The position numbers and the translations under genes are program-made. 64,000 nucleotides of DNA from Aurantimonas coralicida_A (GTDB lineage: Bacteria > Pseudomonadota > Alphaproteobacteria > Rhizobiales > Rhizobiaceae), in assembly GCF_036016755.1 (NCBI RefSeq), contig NZ_JAYXIH010000024.1:1-64000 (forward strand). Direction: 5' to 3'. The notes beneath the pieces are model-generated. The model was given only the letters and a program-made list of their open reading frames with translations. It made no database searches and was not told the origin of the DNA. Shown in pieces: positions 44,369 to 53,804 of the stretch (the first letter of the stretch is position 1; every line of letters begins with the position of its first letter).

Positions 44369-44637
44369 CGCAGATTTCCTGCCAAAGGGTAAGCGTACGC
44401 GCAATCTAATTTTTTTTCAATATAAAGACGAAATCGACCAATTTTCGGCATGGATTGCTTCATTGCCCCATGAGTTCCGGCTGATTCGGGTCGATTGGTT
44501 TTGCCGAACGCAAAATTTGAAAGACAAATCTCCGATTTTTTAATATTCCCTTACGGAAAAGTTTTTGCGCCGGCGGCGTCCGTTCAGGGCGTATCCAACC
44601 TGGTCAGCCCGACCCGAACGAATGGCTGCAGCCGGGA

Positions 44638-47436
44638 TCAGCCCGCCGCCGCGAGCATCGTGGGGGTTGCGATGCTGGGGCCCGCCATCATCTCCACGAC
44701 AGCCGCGCCGTCGATCGGTCTGGCGAACAGATAACCCTGGCCGTCATCGCATCCTGACAGCCGGAGCATTGCCGCCTGCTCAGGCGTTTCGATCCCCTCG
44801 GCGATCGTCGGGATGCCCAGACCGTCGGCCAGAGCCATGATCGAATGCACCACGGCGATTGCGCGGTTGCTAGTCAGAATATCCATCACGAAACTTCGGT
44901 CGATCTTGATCTTCGAGATCGGAAAGCGGTGGAGATAGCCGAGCGACGAATAACCGGTGCCGAAATCGTCCAGCGCCAAGCTGACCCCGATCGCGAGGAG
45001 TTCGTCGAAGATCGCCTTGAGTCCGTCGCTCTCCTCGACGAAGGCGGATTCGGTGATTTCCAGTTCGAGCCGCTCCGGCGGCAGACCGGATATATCGAGC
45101 GCCTGGCGGACAGCCGCGACCAGATCGCCGGTTTCGAACTGGATCGCAGAGACGTTCACCGCGATCTTGATCGGCAAGGGCCAGCCCTTGGCTTCCCGGC
45201 AAGCCGTATCGAGCACCCAGCCGCCCAGTCGATGGATCAGGCCCATTTCCTCGGCGACCGGAATGAAATCAACCGGCGAGACGAAGCCGCGCTCCGGGTG
45301 CTGCCAACGCACGAGGGCTTCGGCCCCGACGATTTTCCCGGACGAAAGACAAAATTGCGGCTGGTAGACGAGGCGGAATTCGTTGTTCTCGAAGGCCTGA
45401 GTCAAGTCCTCCTCGAGCTTCAGCCGCTCCAGCCGGTCGCCATCCATAAAGGGCTCGAAGGCAACGACCTGCTCGGTGATTGATTGCTTGGCGCGATACA
45501 GCGCAACATCGGCGTGGCGCATCAACGAAGTCACCGTCGCCGCCTGGCCATCCCACCAGCTGATCCCGACGCTGGTACCGACGCCGATACGGTGCCCGGA
45601 CAGGAAAAACGGTTCGCAGATCGCCTCTACCAGCGAAGCCGCCAGGAATCGTGCGGTTTGAAGGCTCGCCGCCGGGACGACGGCGGTGAACTCGTCACCG
45701 CCGGTCCTGGCGATCAGCAAGGCCGCGACCAGTGTTTCCTGGGCGCGACGCGCGGTCTCCTTAAGCACCTCATCGCCAATTGCATGGCCGAGCGCGTCAT
45801 TGACGGCCTTGAAACGATCGAGATCGAAGGACACCAGAGCCACCCCGCCGTCCGGCGTCGGCCCGCTCAAAATGTTCTCCAACAGTTGCTCGAGGGCGCG
45901 ACGATTGCCCAACCCCGTCAGGCTGTCGTGCAACGCCATGAACCGTATGCGGTCATGCGCCTTCTGACGTTCGGTGATGTCGCGCAGTGTCAGTGTGGCG
46001 TAGACGATATCGCCAGAAGTCTCCCCCGGCCGATCGGCAAATCCTGACAGCCAGAACGGGACGATCGAATACTCCACCACCCGCTCTGCACCCGTGGCGA
46101 AATGAAGGACGTGCACCGCCGGCTTGCCGGCTCCCTCGCCGCGCTCGAACGCCGCGACGATATCTGCGACATGTTGTCCGATCTGCGCAGGCAACTCGTC
46201 CAGCCGGTCTGCGCTCTCAAGGCCGAGCAGCTCCAGTGCCTCACGATTGATGCGGGTGACTTGCAAACGTTCGTTCAGGATCGCGACGCCGTGAAATCCA
46301 TCGTCGAGGACACGTTCGAGCACGCTCTGGCTGTTGGCTGCCTGGGTCCGGGCGATCCAGAGCCGCACGCGACGAAGACCAAATTCCCGGAAAAGCACCC
46401 AGATGGAACAGGCAGCCAGGAGCACATGGATGGCAGCGGTTTCCAGTACGATCGCATGGCCGTTCTGCAGGTAGAGTGCCAGCATTTCAGCCGTGACGGC
46501 AAGACCGACAAGGGCGGCGATCGCATAACGGGAGGACAGACGAACGGCGCAGGCGAACACGATGAATGCCATTCCAGCCAGCACGAACCACGGCGTGGCG
46601 AGGAACGTCAACGCCCGCTCCTGAAGCAGGGACTCGGTGGCGAGCGCGATGACCGTCGATCCGGAAACGATGCCGCTGACGGGAACGTCAAAGAGGTCGC
46701 GGAGCTCGATCGCACTGGCGCCGACGATCAAGGTTTTTCCCGCGAGCGACTCGGGCGCGACGCGATCCCTCAGAAGATCGACATAGGAAACGCGCGGCAG
46801 TCGCTCGGCGGAAATCGCATAATCGATCCCGAACAGGCCCGTCCCAGCCTCGCGGTCAGCCAGCAGGGAGGGCATCGAGGTCAGGGTTTCCCCGTTGGCG
46901 TCGATAGCGAAAGGAAACCGTCTGACCTGCCCGTCGCCATCCACAGGGACGTTGACGCCGGCCGGCCAGGAATTTTGCAAAAAAAGCTCGATCGGAAACG
47001 AAGCGCGCACCGCCATGCCAGCCGCCGTATCGGCCTGGACGAAGGATGCGAGGAAGGTCTCTATTCTGGTCTCAGCGAGGGCCGCGGCGAAGGCCCGGTC
47101 CTGTTCCGGCGTCGATACGGTGCTGAAATCGATGTCGAACGCGACGCGGGCCGCGCCGGCCCGCTCCGCTGCCCGCAAGAGATCGCCGTGTAATCGCCGC
47201 GGCCAGGGCCAAACGCCGATTTCGGCAAGGCTTCGGGCATCGATGTCGACCAGGACGACATCGCCGGTCGGCGCAATCGACTGTGTCTGGAAGCGCAATT
47301 CGGCAAGACGATCGTCCACCGTTCGCAAGAACCCGGAAAGGCTCGCAAAGACTATCGCCGCGGCGACGAAGACCCCCCCCGCCGTGCGCCGCAGCACCGC
47401 AGGATTCCGCTTACCGATGGGTGAAAACCAGGCCAT
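44638..47436 (-). CDS. CHASE2-PAS-GGDEF-EAL cyclic-di-GMP signalling protein
   Basis: A 932-residue membrane receptor. One N-terminal helix (about 18-38), a periplasmic CHASE2 sensor (about 40-275; VVLVDIDARSLAEIGVWPWP), three helices (about 280-348), a PAS domain (about 375-490), a GGDEF domain with the intact motif at 579-583, and an EAL domain with EAL at 706-708, NVSAIQFE, ELEITES, DDFGTGYSSL, KIKIDRS and AEGIET. Both catalytic sites look complete, so it may make and break c-di-GMP; the RxxD inhibitory site is absent. It lies 41 bp downstream of a FecR-domain gene, a known pairing with CHASE2 receptors. Confidence 0.93.
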   Translation of the reverse strand: MAWFSPIGKRNPAVLRRTAGGVFVAAAIVFASLSGFLRTVDDRLAELRFQTQSIAPTGDVVLVDIDARSLAEIGVWPWPRRLHGDLLRAAERAGAARVAFDIDFSTVSTPEQDRAFAAALAETRIETFLASFVQADTAAGMAVRASFPIELFLQNSWPAGVNVPVDGDGQVRRFPFAIDANGETLTSMPSLLADREAGTGLFGIDYAISAERLPRVSYVDLLRDRVAPESLAGKTLIVGASAIELRDLFDVPVSGIVSGSTVIALATESLLQERALTFLATPWFVLAGMAFIVFACAVRLSSRYAIAALVGLAVTAEMLALYLQNGHAIVLETAAIHVLLAACSIWVLFREFGLRRVRLWIARTQAANSQSVLERVLDDGFHGVAILNERLQVTRINREALELLGLESADRLDELPAQIGQHVADIVAAFERGEGAGKPAVHVLHFATGAERVVEYSIVPFWLSGFADRPGETSGDIVYATLTLRDITERQKAHDRIRFMALHDSLTGLGNRRALEQLLENILSGPTPDGGVALVSFDLDRFKAVNDALGHAIGDEVLKETARRAQETLVAALLIARTGGDEFTAVVPAASLQTARFLAASLVEAICEPFFLSGHRIGVGTSVGISWWDGQAATVTSLMRHADVALYRAKQSITEQVVAFEPFMDGDRLERLKLEEDLTQAFENNEFRLVYQPQFCLSSGKIVGAEALVRWQHPERGFVSPVDFIPVAEEMGLIHRLGGWVLDTACREAKGWPLPIKIAVNVSAIQFETGDLVAAVRQALDISGLPPERLELEITESAFVEESDGLKAIFDELLAIGVSLALDDFGTGYSSLGYLHRFPISKIKIDRSFVMDILTSNRAIAVVHSIMALADGLGIPTIAEGIETPEQAAMLRLSGCDDGQGYLFARPIDGAAVVEMMAGPSIATPTMLAAAG

Positions 47437-47477
47437 ACGCGTCCTTGCAAGAGGCCACCAGGGCGATGTGGCGGAGC

Positions 47478-48416
47478 TTATTTCTTGCCATTGCCGCCGC
47501 CATTTCCACCGCTGTTGCCGCCGCCGTTTCCACCGCTGTTGCCGCCGCCACTACCGCCACCATTGCCGTCGCCGTTACCGCCACTATTGCCACCGCCGTT
47601 GCCGCCGCCGTTTCCACCGCCGTTTCCGCCGCCGTTGCCGCCGCCATCGCCGCCACCGTTACCATTGCCGTTGCCGCCACTATTCCCCCGGGCACCTGAG
47701 CGGGCTTCGGCACTGTTTCCCCTGGCCTCGCCATTTTCCCTGCCGTTGCTCTTGTTTGTGTCCGACTTTGGCCCGGTCCGTCCGCCGGCCTTGAAATCAG
47801 CCAGGTCGCGACCGAGAGGAGCCACGGCGGAGGGGGCGGGCTTGCCCGGCCGCACACCGGGAGCGTTCTGTCCCGCGGTCTCCAATCCCGCGCTGGATGC
47901 GGCAACGCTGGCCGACTGTCCTGCTCCGATCGCCGCCTTTTCACCGCTGCGCAAATCGCTCACCTGAACCAGTCCGCTCGACACATCGATGCTGGTGGTG
48001 GATTTGGAGACATCGACAGTGAATGTCGTGCCCTTGACGACAGCCGCTATATACGGCGTTTCGACGAGGAAATGCGGCCGCCGGCGCTTCTCGACGTCGA
48101 ACTTGATGCTGCCCACTTGCTGGATGACGCGGGTCTTGCGGTTGGAGCGGGAGGGCGCCACGACCGCGACGGTGCCAGGCGCCAGCGACATGACGTTGTT
48201 ATCGCCGACTAGCCGCACCCGGCCGTTCCGCGACGTCTCGACCGTGACGCCCTCGGGAACCGCCATATCCACGCTGAGCCGCACGGGGTCTTTGCCGACT
48301 TCGAGGGCCCAGGCTCGTCCCGAAATCCGATCGACGACCCATTCGCCAGCGAACGAACTCTGGACAGGAGCCAGAGAGAGAAGACCAAGCAGAAACAGAA
48401 AACCAAAATGACGCAT
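47478..48416 (-). CDS. FecR-domain periplasmic protein with Gly/Asn repeat tail
   Basis: A 312-residue exported protein. A signal peptide (FLFLLGLLSLAPVQSSFA) is followed by a FecR domain at about 25-165 (WALEVGKDPVRLSVDMAVPE, VRLVGDNNVMSLAPGTV, FLVETPYIAAVVKGTTFTVD). After a linker, the last 75 residues are almost pure Gly/Asn (GGNGGGN units), likely flexible. Unlike the anti-sigma FecR, this free periplasmic form is usually found next to CHASE2-domain receptors and presumably relays a cell-surface signal to the downstream CHASE2-GGDEF-EAL protein. Confidence 0.85.
   Translation of the reverse strand: MRHFGFLFLLGLLSLAPVQSSFAGEWVVDRISGRAWALEVGKDPVRLSVDMAVPEGVTVETSRNGRVRLVGDNNVMSLAPGTVAVVAPSRSNRKTRVIQQVGSIKFDVEKRRRPHFLVETPYIAAVVKGTTFTVDVSKSTTSIDVSSGLVQVSDLRSGEKAAIGAGQSASVAASSAGLETAGQNAPGVRPGKPAPSAVAPLGRDLADFKAGGRTGPKSDTNKSNGRENGEARGNSAEARSGARGNSGGNGNGNGGGDGGGNGGGNGGGNGGGNGGGNSGGNGDGNGGGSGGGNSGGNGGGNSGGNGGGNGKK
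47484..47690. repeat. Short-period tandem repeat encoding a Gly/Asn tail
   Basis: About 207 bp of imperfect 9- to 12-base units (CCGCCGTTTCCACCG-like on the plus strand) in the 3' part of the FecR gene. Such tracts change length by slippage, so the tail probably varies among strains. It is also the place most prone to assembly error. Confidence 0.75.
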
Positions 48417-48649
48417 GAGAACACCCGCTGGCGAGAAAGATCAGGTTCATTATGCAGCGGCAGGCATTACGGGGGCATGAATCCCCAGAGCAAACAAACG
48501 GTGAAACAATCGCTTAAATATATCGCCAGCTCATCAAACGCGAAGCGGCCCTGCACGGCCGGGCGACCGCGCTTTCGAAATCGCTATTCGGCGGCGCCAT
48601 ACGACATTAGCGGCGACGGAAGATGCTGCCTCGCGAAGGTCGCTTCGCC

Positions 48650-49681
48650 TCACCGTATCGCCGGCACCTGACCCAGCGGAATTACGCCGGCCGAGAGATT
48701 GCCGTCGCGCAGGCTGAGCGCGACGACGTTGCGGCCATTGTCCTGACGGCCGACGAAGCCAATCGCCGAGGCGAGCGATTGGGCGACGGACCGAAGCTGC
48801 GGCGCTGCCTCGGCAACCAGCGCCGCGATCCGCTGCGGGTCGGCGACGGCGAGCTCGAAATCGCCGGACAGAATCCCGTCTGCTGCGACCATGAAATCGC
48901 CCGACAGTTCGGCGCTGGCGTCACCGAGATCGAGCTTCAGCGAGCGGAGCGTGCCGGCGCGGCCCGCAAGCGCCTCGCCAAGCGTGTGCCCATCCATATG
49001 ACCGGCGAGCCAGTCGGCGGCACCGGTGATCGTCAGGTCGGCGCTGGCGTCGAATACCGGCAGGGCGGGCGCGTCCGGCGCGAGGACGCGCCCGACCGCA
49101 CTGGAGACGGCAATGTCGAGATCGTCGGCGCGGCGGCGCGCATGCGCCTCGAACCGGTCGGCCTCGAACAGCGGCAGACGACCGGCTGCCGGCTGCGCCA
49201 GCGCCACCACCGGCCGGTCGGCGACCAACGCGACCTGGTCCATTCCATCGCTCCAGAAGCTGGCGCTCGCCTGTGCCAGTTGCCAGCGAATGTCGAGCGG
49301 CGGCGTCTGCTGCGCATCGACGATCAACGGGCTGTCGAGTTCCGCCACGACGCGATTTGGCCGGTAGATCTGGGCGGCGGTTCGAAGCGCCCCGGCGGTG
49401 GCGCGCAAGCCCTGTCCGCGCGCGTCGCCCGGCGCCTCGATGGTGACTGCGTCGCAGCGGAGGCCGAGTCGGAACGGATAGCCAAAAACGGTGCGCCCTG
49501 GGCAGCCGATCTCGGTGCCTTGCACGCGGGCGTCCGCGATGACCTGCGTGACCTGCGCCTCGAGCTGACCGGCGAGGTAGTACCAGGCGCCGCTGAGTCC
49601 GCCGGCGAGAAGCAGCGCCACCACGCCGACCCAGACATAGGCTTGTCTCGCTCTCGAAGTCTTGTCGCTTGACGCCGCCAT
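48650..49681 (-). CDS. DUF2125 domain protein
   Basis: A 343-residue membrane-anchored protein of the DUF2125 family, found in alphaproteobacteria, function unknown. One N-terminal helix (VWVGVVALLLAGGLSGAWYY) precedes a long periplasmic part rich in beta strands, resembling lipid-binding AsmA/DUF945-like repeats (TEIGCPGRTVFGYPFRLGLRCDAV is characteristic, with a possible disulfide). The start at 49681 has AAGGG ahead; the open frame upstream is the shadow of the opposite-strand gene. It is divergent from the ChaC-like gene. Confidence 0.82.
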   Translation of the reverse strand: MAASSDKTSRARQAYVWVGVVALLLAGGLSGAWYYLAGQLEAQVTQVIADARVQGTEIGCPGRTVFGYPFRLGLRCDAVTIEAPGDARGQGLRATAGALRTAAQIYRPNRVVAELDSPLIVDAQQTPPLDIRWQLAQASASFWSDGMDQVALVADRPVVALAQPAAGRLPLFEADRFEAHARRRADDLDIAVSSAVGRVLAPDAPALPVFDASADLTITGAADWLAGHMDGHTLGEALAGRAGTLRSLKLDLGDASAELSGDFMVAADGILSGDFELAVADPQRIAALVAEAAPQLRSVAQSLASAIGFVGRQDNGRNVVALSLRDGNLSAGVIPLGQVPAIR

Positions 49682-49741
49682 GCCATTACCCTTTTTGAGC
49701 CCCGGTCGGGATGAACTGACGGACGGGGCATTTTGAGGGCA

Positions 49742-50254
49742 ATGAACGATTTCTGGGTGTTTGGCTACGGCTCGCTGATCTGGCGGCCAGGCTTCGAATT
49801 CGAGGAGCGGGTCAAGGCGCGGCTGGCCGGCTATCACCGCTCGCTCTGCGTGCGCTCCTTCGTGCATCGGGGCACGCCCGAGCGGCCGGGCCTGGTCTTC
49901 GGCCTCGACCGGGGTGGCTCCTGCGTCGGCATGGCGTTCCGCGTCAGGGGAGCGACGCGGGAGGCGGTGGTCGATTATCTGCGGGCGCGCGAGCTCGTCA
50001 CCCATGTCTATCGGGAGCAGACCCTGCCGGTGCGCCTCACCGACGGACGCAATATGCGCGCTCTGACCTATGTCGTCGATCGCGGCCACAGCCAATATGC
50101 TGGCCGCATGAGGCCCGAGCATGCCGCCACGCTGGTCCGCCGCTCGCACGGTCAGTCCGGCGCCAATGTGGACTACGTGACCAGCGCCCTCGACCACATT
50201 CGCGAGATGGGGTTGCGGGACCGCTGGCTGGAAGACGTCGTGGCCCGGCTATAA
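49742..50254 (+). CDS. ChaC-like gamma-glutamylcyclotransferase
   Basis: A 170-residue ChaC-family protein; characterised members break glutathione to 5-oxoproline and Cys-Gly. The N-terminal signature is DFWVFGYGSLIWRPGFEF, where YGSL binds the gamma-glutamyl group, followed by LAGYHRSLCVRSFVHRGTPE and VYREQTLPVRL. The catalytic Glu should be in the RARELVTHVYRE stretch. GAGG lies just before the ATG at 49742. Confidence 0.88.
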   Translation: MNDFWVFGYGSLIWRPGFEFEERVKARLAGYHRSLCVRSFVHRGTPERPGLVFGLDRGGSCVGMAFRVRGATREAVVDYLRARELVTHVYREQTLPVRLTDGRNMRALTYVVDRGHSQYAGRMRPEHAATLVRRSHGQSGANVDYVTSALDHIREMGLRDRWLEDVVARL

Positions 50255-50280
50255 GGCTAGGGCGGTAGGCGCTGAGCACG

Positions 50281-51042
50281 TCAGGTGCCCAGGCGGGATG
50301 GCTCCGGCGGCGGAGTGCCGTCACGGTGTTGGGCTTCGGCCAGGAGGTCGTCGGACCGGGTCTCGATCGCGTGACGGAGCCGGTCGAGAAAATCGACTCG
50401 TGTCAGGCCCGGCTCGATAGGCTCCAGAATATCCGCCCGAATCGTCCCCGGACGGCGGATGAACTGGCGGCGCGGCCAATACAGGCCGGAATTCAGCGCC
50501 ACCGGCACGACGGGCAGTTGCAACGCCTCGTAAAGGCGGAACACGCCTTGGCGATAGTCGGCCTCGGCGCCCGGCGCGGTCCGGGTGCCTTCCGGGAAAA
50601 TGACGATCTGGCGACCCTCCGCCACGGCCTTTTCGGCGCCTTCGATCATCGAGGCGACGGCCCCCCCGCGGCGTGCCCGGTCGACCGGGATCATCGCCAT
50701 GCGCTTGAGGTACCAGCCGAAGAACGGGATCGCGAGCAGTTCCTTCTTGAGGATGAAGGTCGGCCGGTCGAGATCGGGCAAAAGCGCGAAGACGTCCCAG
50801 AACGATTGGTGCTTCGCCGCGATAATCGCCGCCTCGAACGGAACGTTCCGCTTGCCGGTAATCGACGCGCGGATGCCGGCGACATGTTCGAGCAGCCAGA
50901 GGCTGGACCGCGCCCAGTTCTTGACGATCCCCCAGGCCTTCTCCTCGGAGATCACGAAGAAGACAGGCGAGAAGAGCAGCAATTGGCCGACGAGGTTGAG
51001 ATAGAACAACACGTTGAAGACGAGCGAGCGCAGCATGGTCAT
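50281..51042 (-). CDS. plsC: 1-Acyl-sn-glycerol-3-phosphate acyltransferase
   Basis: PlsC adds the second acyl chain to lysophosphatidic acid in phospholipid synthesis at the inner membrane. The protein has 253 residues. The N-terminal helix is VFNVLFYLNLVGQLLLFSPV. The catalytic HX4D motif is KHQSFWD (H78-D83), and the glycerophosphate-binding FPEGTR and VVPVALNSG motifs follow. The start at 51042 places the membrane helix first; an ATG six bases later is equally possible. It converges on the ChaC-like gene and follows the DUF218 gene. Confidence 0.93.
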   Translation of the reverse strand: MTMLRSLVFNVLFYLNLVGQLLLFSPVFFVISEEKAWGIVKNWARSSLWLLEHVAGIRASITGKRNVPFEAAIIAAKHQSFWDVFALLPDLDRPTFILKKELLAIPFFGWYLKRMAMIPVDRARRGGAVASMIEGAEKAVAEGRQIVIFPEGTRTAPGAEADYRQGVFRLYEALQLPVVPVALNSGLYWPRRQFIRRPGTIRADILEPIEPGLTRVDFLDRLRHAIETRSDDLLAEAQHRDGTPPPEPSRLGT

Positions 51043-51195
51043 CAAAGGGATCGCTCCGGCGGCAATCGGTGAGGGCGCGCGACGCAACCGGCGCCGCTGG
51101 ACATCGCCGGAGGCTTTACGCCGTCGACATCGGAAAATCGAGAGACGCGCCCCGATCGCGGACGATCCAGGTGCGCGACGATGGCCATTTCCCCT

Positions 51196-51906
51196 TCAGG
51201 GATCGATGCGCGCAATTTGGGTGGAAACCGCGTCGGGCTGACCGACGCCGAGGATGAAGCTGGCCCGGGCTGCTACCAGTTTGATATATTCGGTGACCAG
51301 GACCCGCGCGCCGACGCCGTTCGGCAACTGGTTGGCGCGCCACAGATCATTGCGCCTGACGGCGTAAGGGGTAACCGAGCGCAGCGTATCGATGCGCGCG
51401 AACTCGCGCAGCGAGCGCGGCATATGATAGTCGCTGGTCACCAGGATCAGATCCTGGAAGCCGTGTTCGCGGGCCCATCGGCTGGCAATCTCGGCATTGC
51501 CCACGGTCGTCAGCGCTGCACGGTCGATGTCGACGCAGCAGTCGAACCAGGAGGGATCGGTGCCGGTCATGCGCGCCAGCGTCTTGGCACTGGTGTCCGG
51601 ATTGACGCCGCTGATGAGCAGGCGCCGGCCGCGTCCTTGCGTGAGCAGGTCGATGGCCTGATCGATGCGTAGCGCGCCGCCGGTCAAAACCACGATGCCG
51701 TCGGCGGATTCGACCGGTCCGGGGCGCGACAGCAGGCTGACCTCCTCGGTGAAACGCAGGAACCCACCGGCCAGATAACCCACGACCATCACGAACAAGG
51801 CGGCGAACGTCAGCAAGACACGCCGCCGACCGGGGGAGCGCCGCATGCGTCGCGATAGCCGAACACCGCCGGCTTCCATCTCGGGAGACCAAGCCGCCAT
51901 TGTCAT
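51196..51906 (-). CDS. YdcF/SanA-like DUF218 membrane protein
   Basis: A 236-residue protein with one membrane helix (VLLTFAALFVMVVGYLAGGF) and a DUF218 domain: DGIVVLTGGALRIDQAIDLL, LISGVNPDTSA, NAEIASRWAREHGFQDLILV and TSDYHMPRSLREF. Members take part in envelope functions (SanA, ElyC) but none is well defined; the acidic and His residues of the fold are kept. It sits between ftsX and plsC, its usual place in Rhizobiales. The start could also be the ATG two codons later. Confidence 0.88.
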   Translation of the reverse strand: MTMAAWSPEMEAGGVRLSRRMRRSPGRRRVLLTFAALFVMVVGYLAGGFLRFTEEVSLLSRPGPVESADGIVVLTGGALRIDQAIDLLTQGRGRRLLISGVNPDTSAKTLARMTGTDPSWFDCCVDIDRAALTTVGNAEIASRWAREHGFQDLILVTSDYHMPRSLREFARIDTLRSVTPYAVRRNDLWRANQLPNGVGARVLVTEYIKLVAARASFILGVGQPDAVSTQIARIDP

Positions 51907-51998
51907 CTTACGATTGTCGTCCCTGAATGCGGCATCGTGTAGGCAAACCTTTGTCGGCGGCGTTCCGCAGAGCTTGTGACAACATGGTTAACGGCATC

Positions 51999-52988
51999 TT
52001 ACCGCTCTACCGGCGAAAGCATGTCGATCGCCGCCAGATGGCGCATGACCGTCAGACGAGACGTAAACGCGGTTAATCCTCCGACGGTTGCAATCAGCAC
52101 GACGACCCCGACATAGCCCATCCAGCCAATGGAAAACGACCCGAACAGCGCGCTGATCTGGTCGGCCTCCGGAGTTGCGCGGTTGCTTGTCGTCCACATC
52201 CCCATGGCGGCGAAAAGGACCAGGGCCACCGCCCCGCCAGCCACCGCCCCGACGAGCCCGAGGCGCAGGAAATGACGCTCGAACTCGCCGGCGATGAAGG
52301 ACGACCGTGCGCCGACGAAATGCAGCACCTCGATGATCTGGCGATTGCCCGACATCGCGCCGCGGGTGGCAAAAACGACGGTGAGCACCGTTGCGATGAG
52401 CACCAGCGTCAGCACCGCGACGCCGACGAAGACTGTCGCCCGCGCCATGGTGACGAGGCGCGACACCCACGCCCGGTGATCGTCGAGCTCGGCCGCGGGA
52501 ACCGCAGCGCGCAGCCGCGTCGCCAGCGCGAAGAAATCCGGCGGCGCGTCCTCGTCGATGGTGATGATCACGAGGCGCGGCACCGGCAGATCGTCGATAT
52601 TGAGACCTTCTCCCAGCCACGGCTCCAAGAGCCGCGCGGTCGCGGCATCATCGAGAATCGTCGCATCGGCGATACCCGGCGTCGCCAGCGCCAGATCGCG
52701 AATGGCGACAAGCGTCGCCGCCATGTCGCGGCCCTCTTCCGGCTTCACCTGAACGGTGATCTCGCGGGAAATGTCGTTCTGCCATTGGGAGGCGGTGTCT
52801 GAGACGAGGGTGACGGCGCCGACCGTGAGGCTGGCGAGAAACGTCATAATGGCGATCACCGTCATCAGCGCCCGTCCGGCGACGTTCGCCGGCGGCACGA
52901 TCGGGGTTTGGTGCTCGCGGCCCGGCCGCCCGGCGAGGCGCGCGACGAATGCGCGAAAATCCACCCATCGTTCCGTCAATTCAATCAT
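51999..52988 (-). CDS. ftsX: Cell division protein FtsX
   Basis: FtsX is the membrane half of the FtsEX complex that links division to periplasmic peptidoglycan hydrolases. The protein has 329 residues with an N-terminal cytoplasmic part, four membrane helices (about 40-60, 190-215, 240-270, 285-310) and a periplasmic loop (about 65-185). Recognisable is IIEVLHFVGARSSFIAGEFE before the third helix. It overlaps the end of ftsE by eight bases. Confidence 0.92.
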   Translation of the reverse strand: MIELTERWVDFRAFVARLAGRPGREHQTPIVPPANVAGRALMTVIAIMTFLASLTVGAVTLVSDTASQWQNDISREITVQVKPEEGRDMAATLVAIRDLALATPGIADATILDDAATARLLEPWLGEGLNIDDLPVPRLVIITIDEDAPPDFFALATRLRAAVPAAELDDHRAWVSRLVTMARATVFVGVAVLTLVLIATVLTVVFATRGAMSGNRQIIEVLHFVGARSSFIAGEFERHFLRLGLVGAVAGGAVALVLFAAMGMWTTSNRATPEADQISALFGSFSIGWMGYVGVVVLIATVGGLTAFTSRLTVMRHLAAIDMLSPVER

Positions 52989-53640
52989 AGATGTCCAGAC
53001 GGCCGTCGGAGAGAACCAGGCGGCGGGCGGAGACCTGCTCCATCAGGTCGAGGTCGTGCGTAGCGATGACCACCGCCGTCCCGGTTCGGTTGAGTTCGAG
53101 AAAGAGCCGCAGCAACCGGCGGGCCAGCGGCGGATCGACATTGCCGGTCGGCTCGTCGGCCAACAGGATGTCCGGCTGGTCGATCAGCGCGCGGGCAATC
53201 GCGGCGCGCTGCTTTTCGCCGCCCGACAGGACCACCGGCGATGCATTCAGCCGCTCGCCCAAGCCGACCCATTTGATCAGGTCGATGACGTCCTGCCGAT
53301 AAGAGGCCTCGTCCTTGCCGCGCACGCGCAGCGGCAGCGCCACGTTCTCGTAGGTGGTCAGATGCTCGAGCAGGCGGAAATCCTGGAAGACGACCCCGAT
53401 CCGCCGCCTAATCGACGGCAGGTCCTTGCGCGCCAGCGTGGAGGCGTCGCGGCCGAGAACCGTGATCAGGCCGCGGGTGGGCTTGAGCGCGAGAAACAGC
53501 ATGCGCAAAAGGCTGGTCTTGCCCGCCCCGGACGGGCCCGTCAGGAACTGGAAAGACTGCCGCTTGACCTCGAAGGAGAGGTCGCGAAGCACCTCCGGCC
53601 CCATATCGTATCGCAGCCCGACATTTTCGAACCGAATCAC
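52981..53640 (-). CDS. ftsE: Cell division ATP-binding protein FtsE
   Basis: FtsE is the ABC-type ATPase partner of FtsX. The protein has 219 residues. Walker A is GPSGAGKT (35-42), the Q-loop VVFQDFRLLEHLTTYENVAL is typical of FtsE, the signature is LSGGEKQRAAIARAL, Walker B ILLADEPTGNVD and the H-loop IATHD. The start is a GTG at 53640 with GGGAGCG ahead, giving MIRFENVGLRY; the in-frame ATG at 53748 would add a non-family basic extension. Confidence 0.95.
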   Translation of the reverse strand: MIRFENVGLRYDMGPEVLRDLSFEVKRQSFQFLTGPSGAGKTSLLRMLFLALKPTRGLITVLGRDASTLARKDLPSIRRRIGVVFQDFRLLEHLTTYENVALPLRVRGKDEASYRQDVIDLIKWVGLGERLNASPVVLSGGEKQRAAIARALIDQPDILLADEPTGNVDPPLARRLLRLFLELNRTGTAVVIATHDLDLMEQVSARRLVLSDGRLDIYD

Positions 53641-53804
53641 GTCGGAGCGCTCCCATCTCGTCGTTGTCGTCCGCCCAGCATGCGTGCGACTGTGTTGTTT
53701 GTTGGTCGCGCAAACGTCAACCCCGCACCGCGAACGGCGTGGCTTCACGGTTTGTTAAGCATGATTCCTTACCGGTTCCTGAACAAGGCAAAACAGAGGA
53801 TGCG

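Noticed and set aside
47484..47690. CRISPR-like repeat array
   Set aside because: The repeats are short, contiguous, in frame with a Gly/Asn tail and have no spacers.
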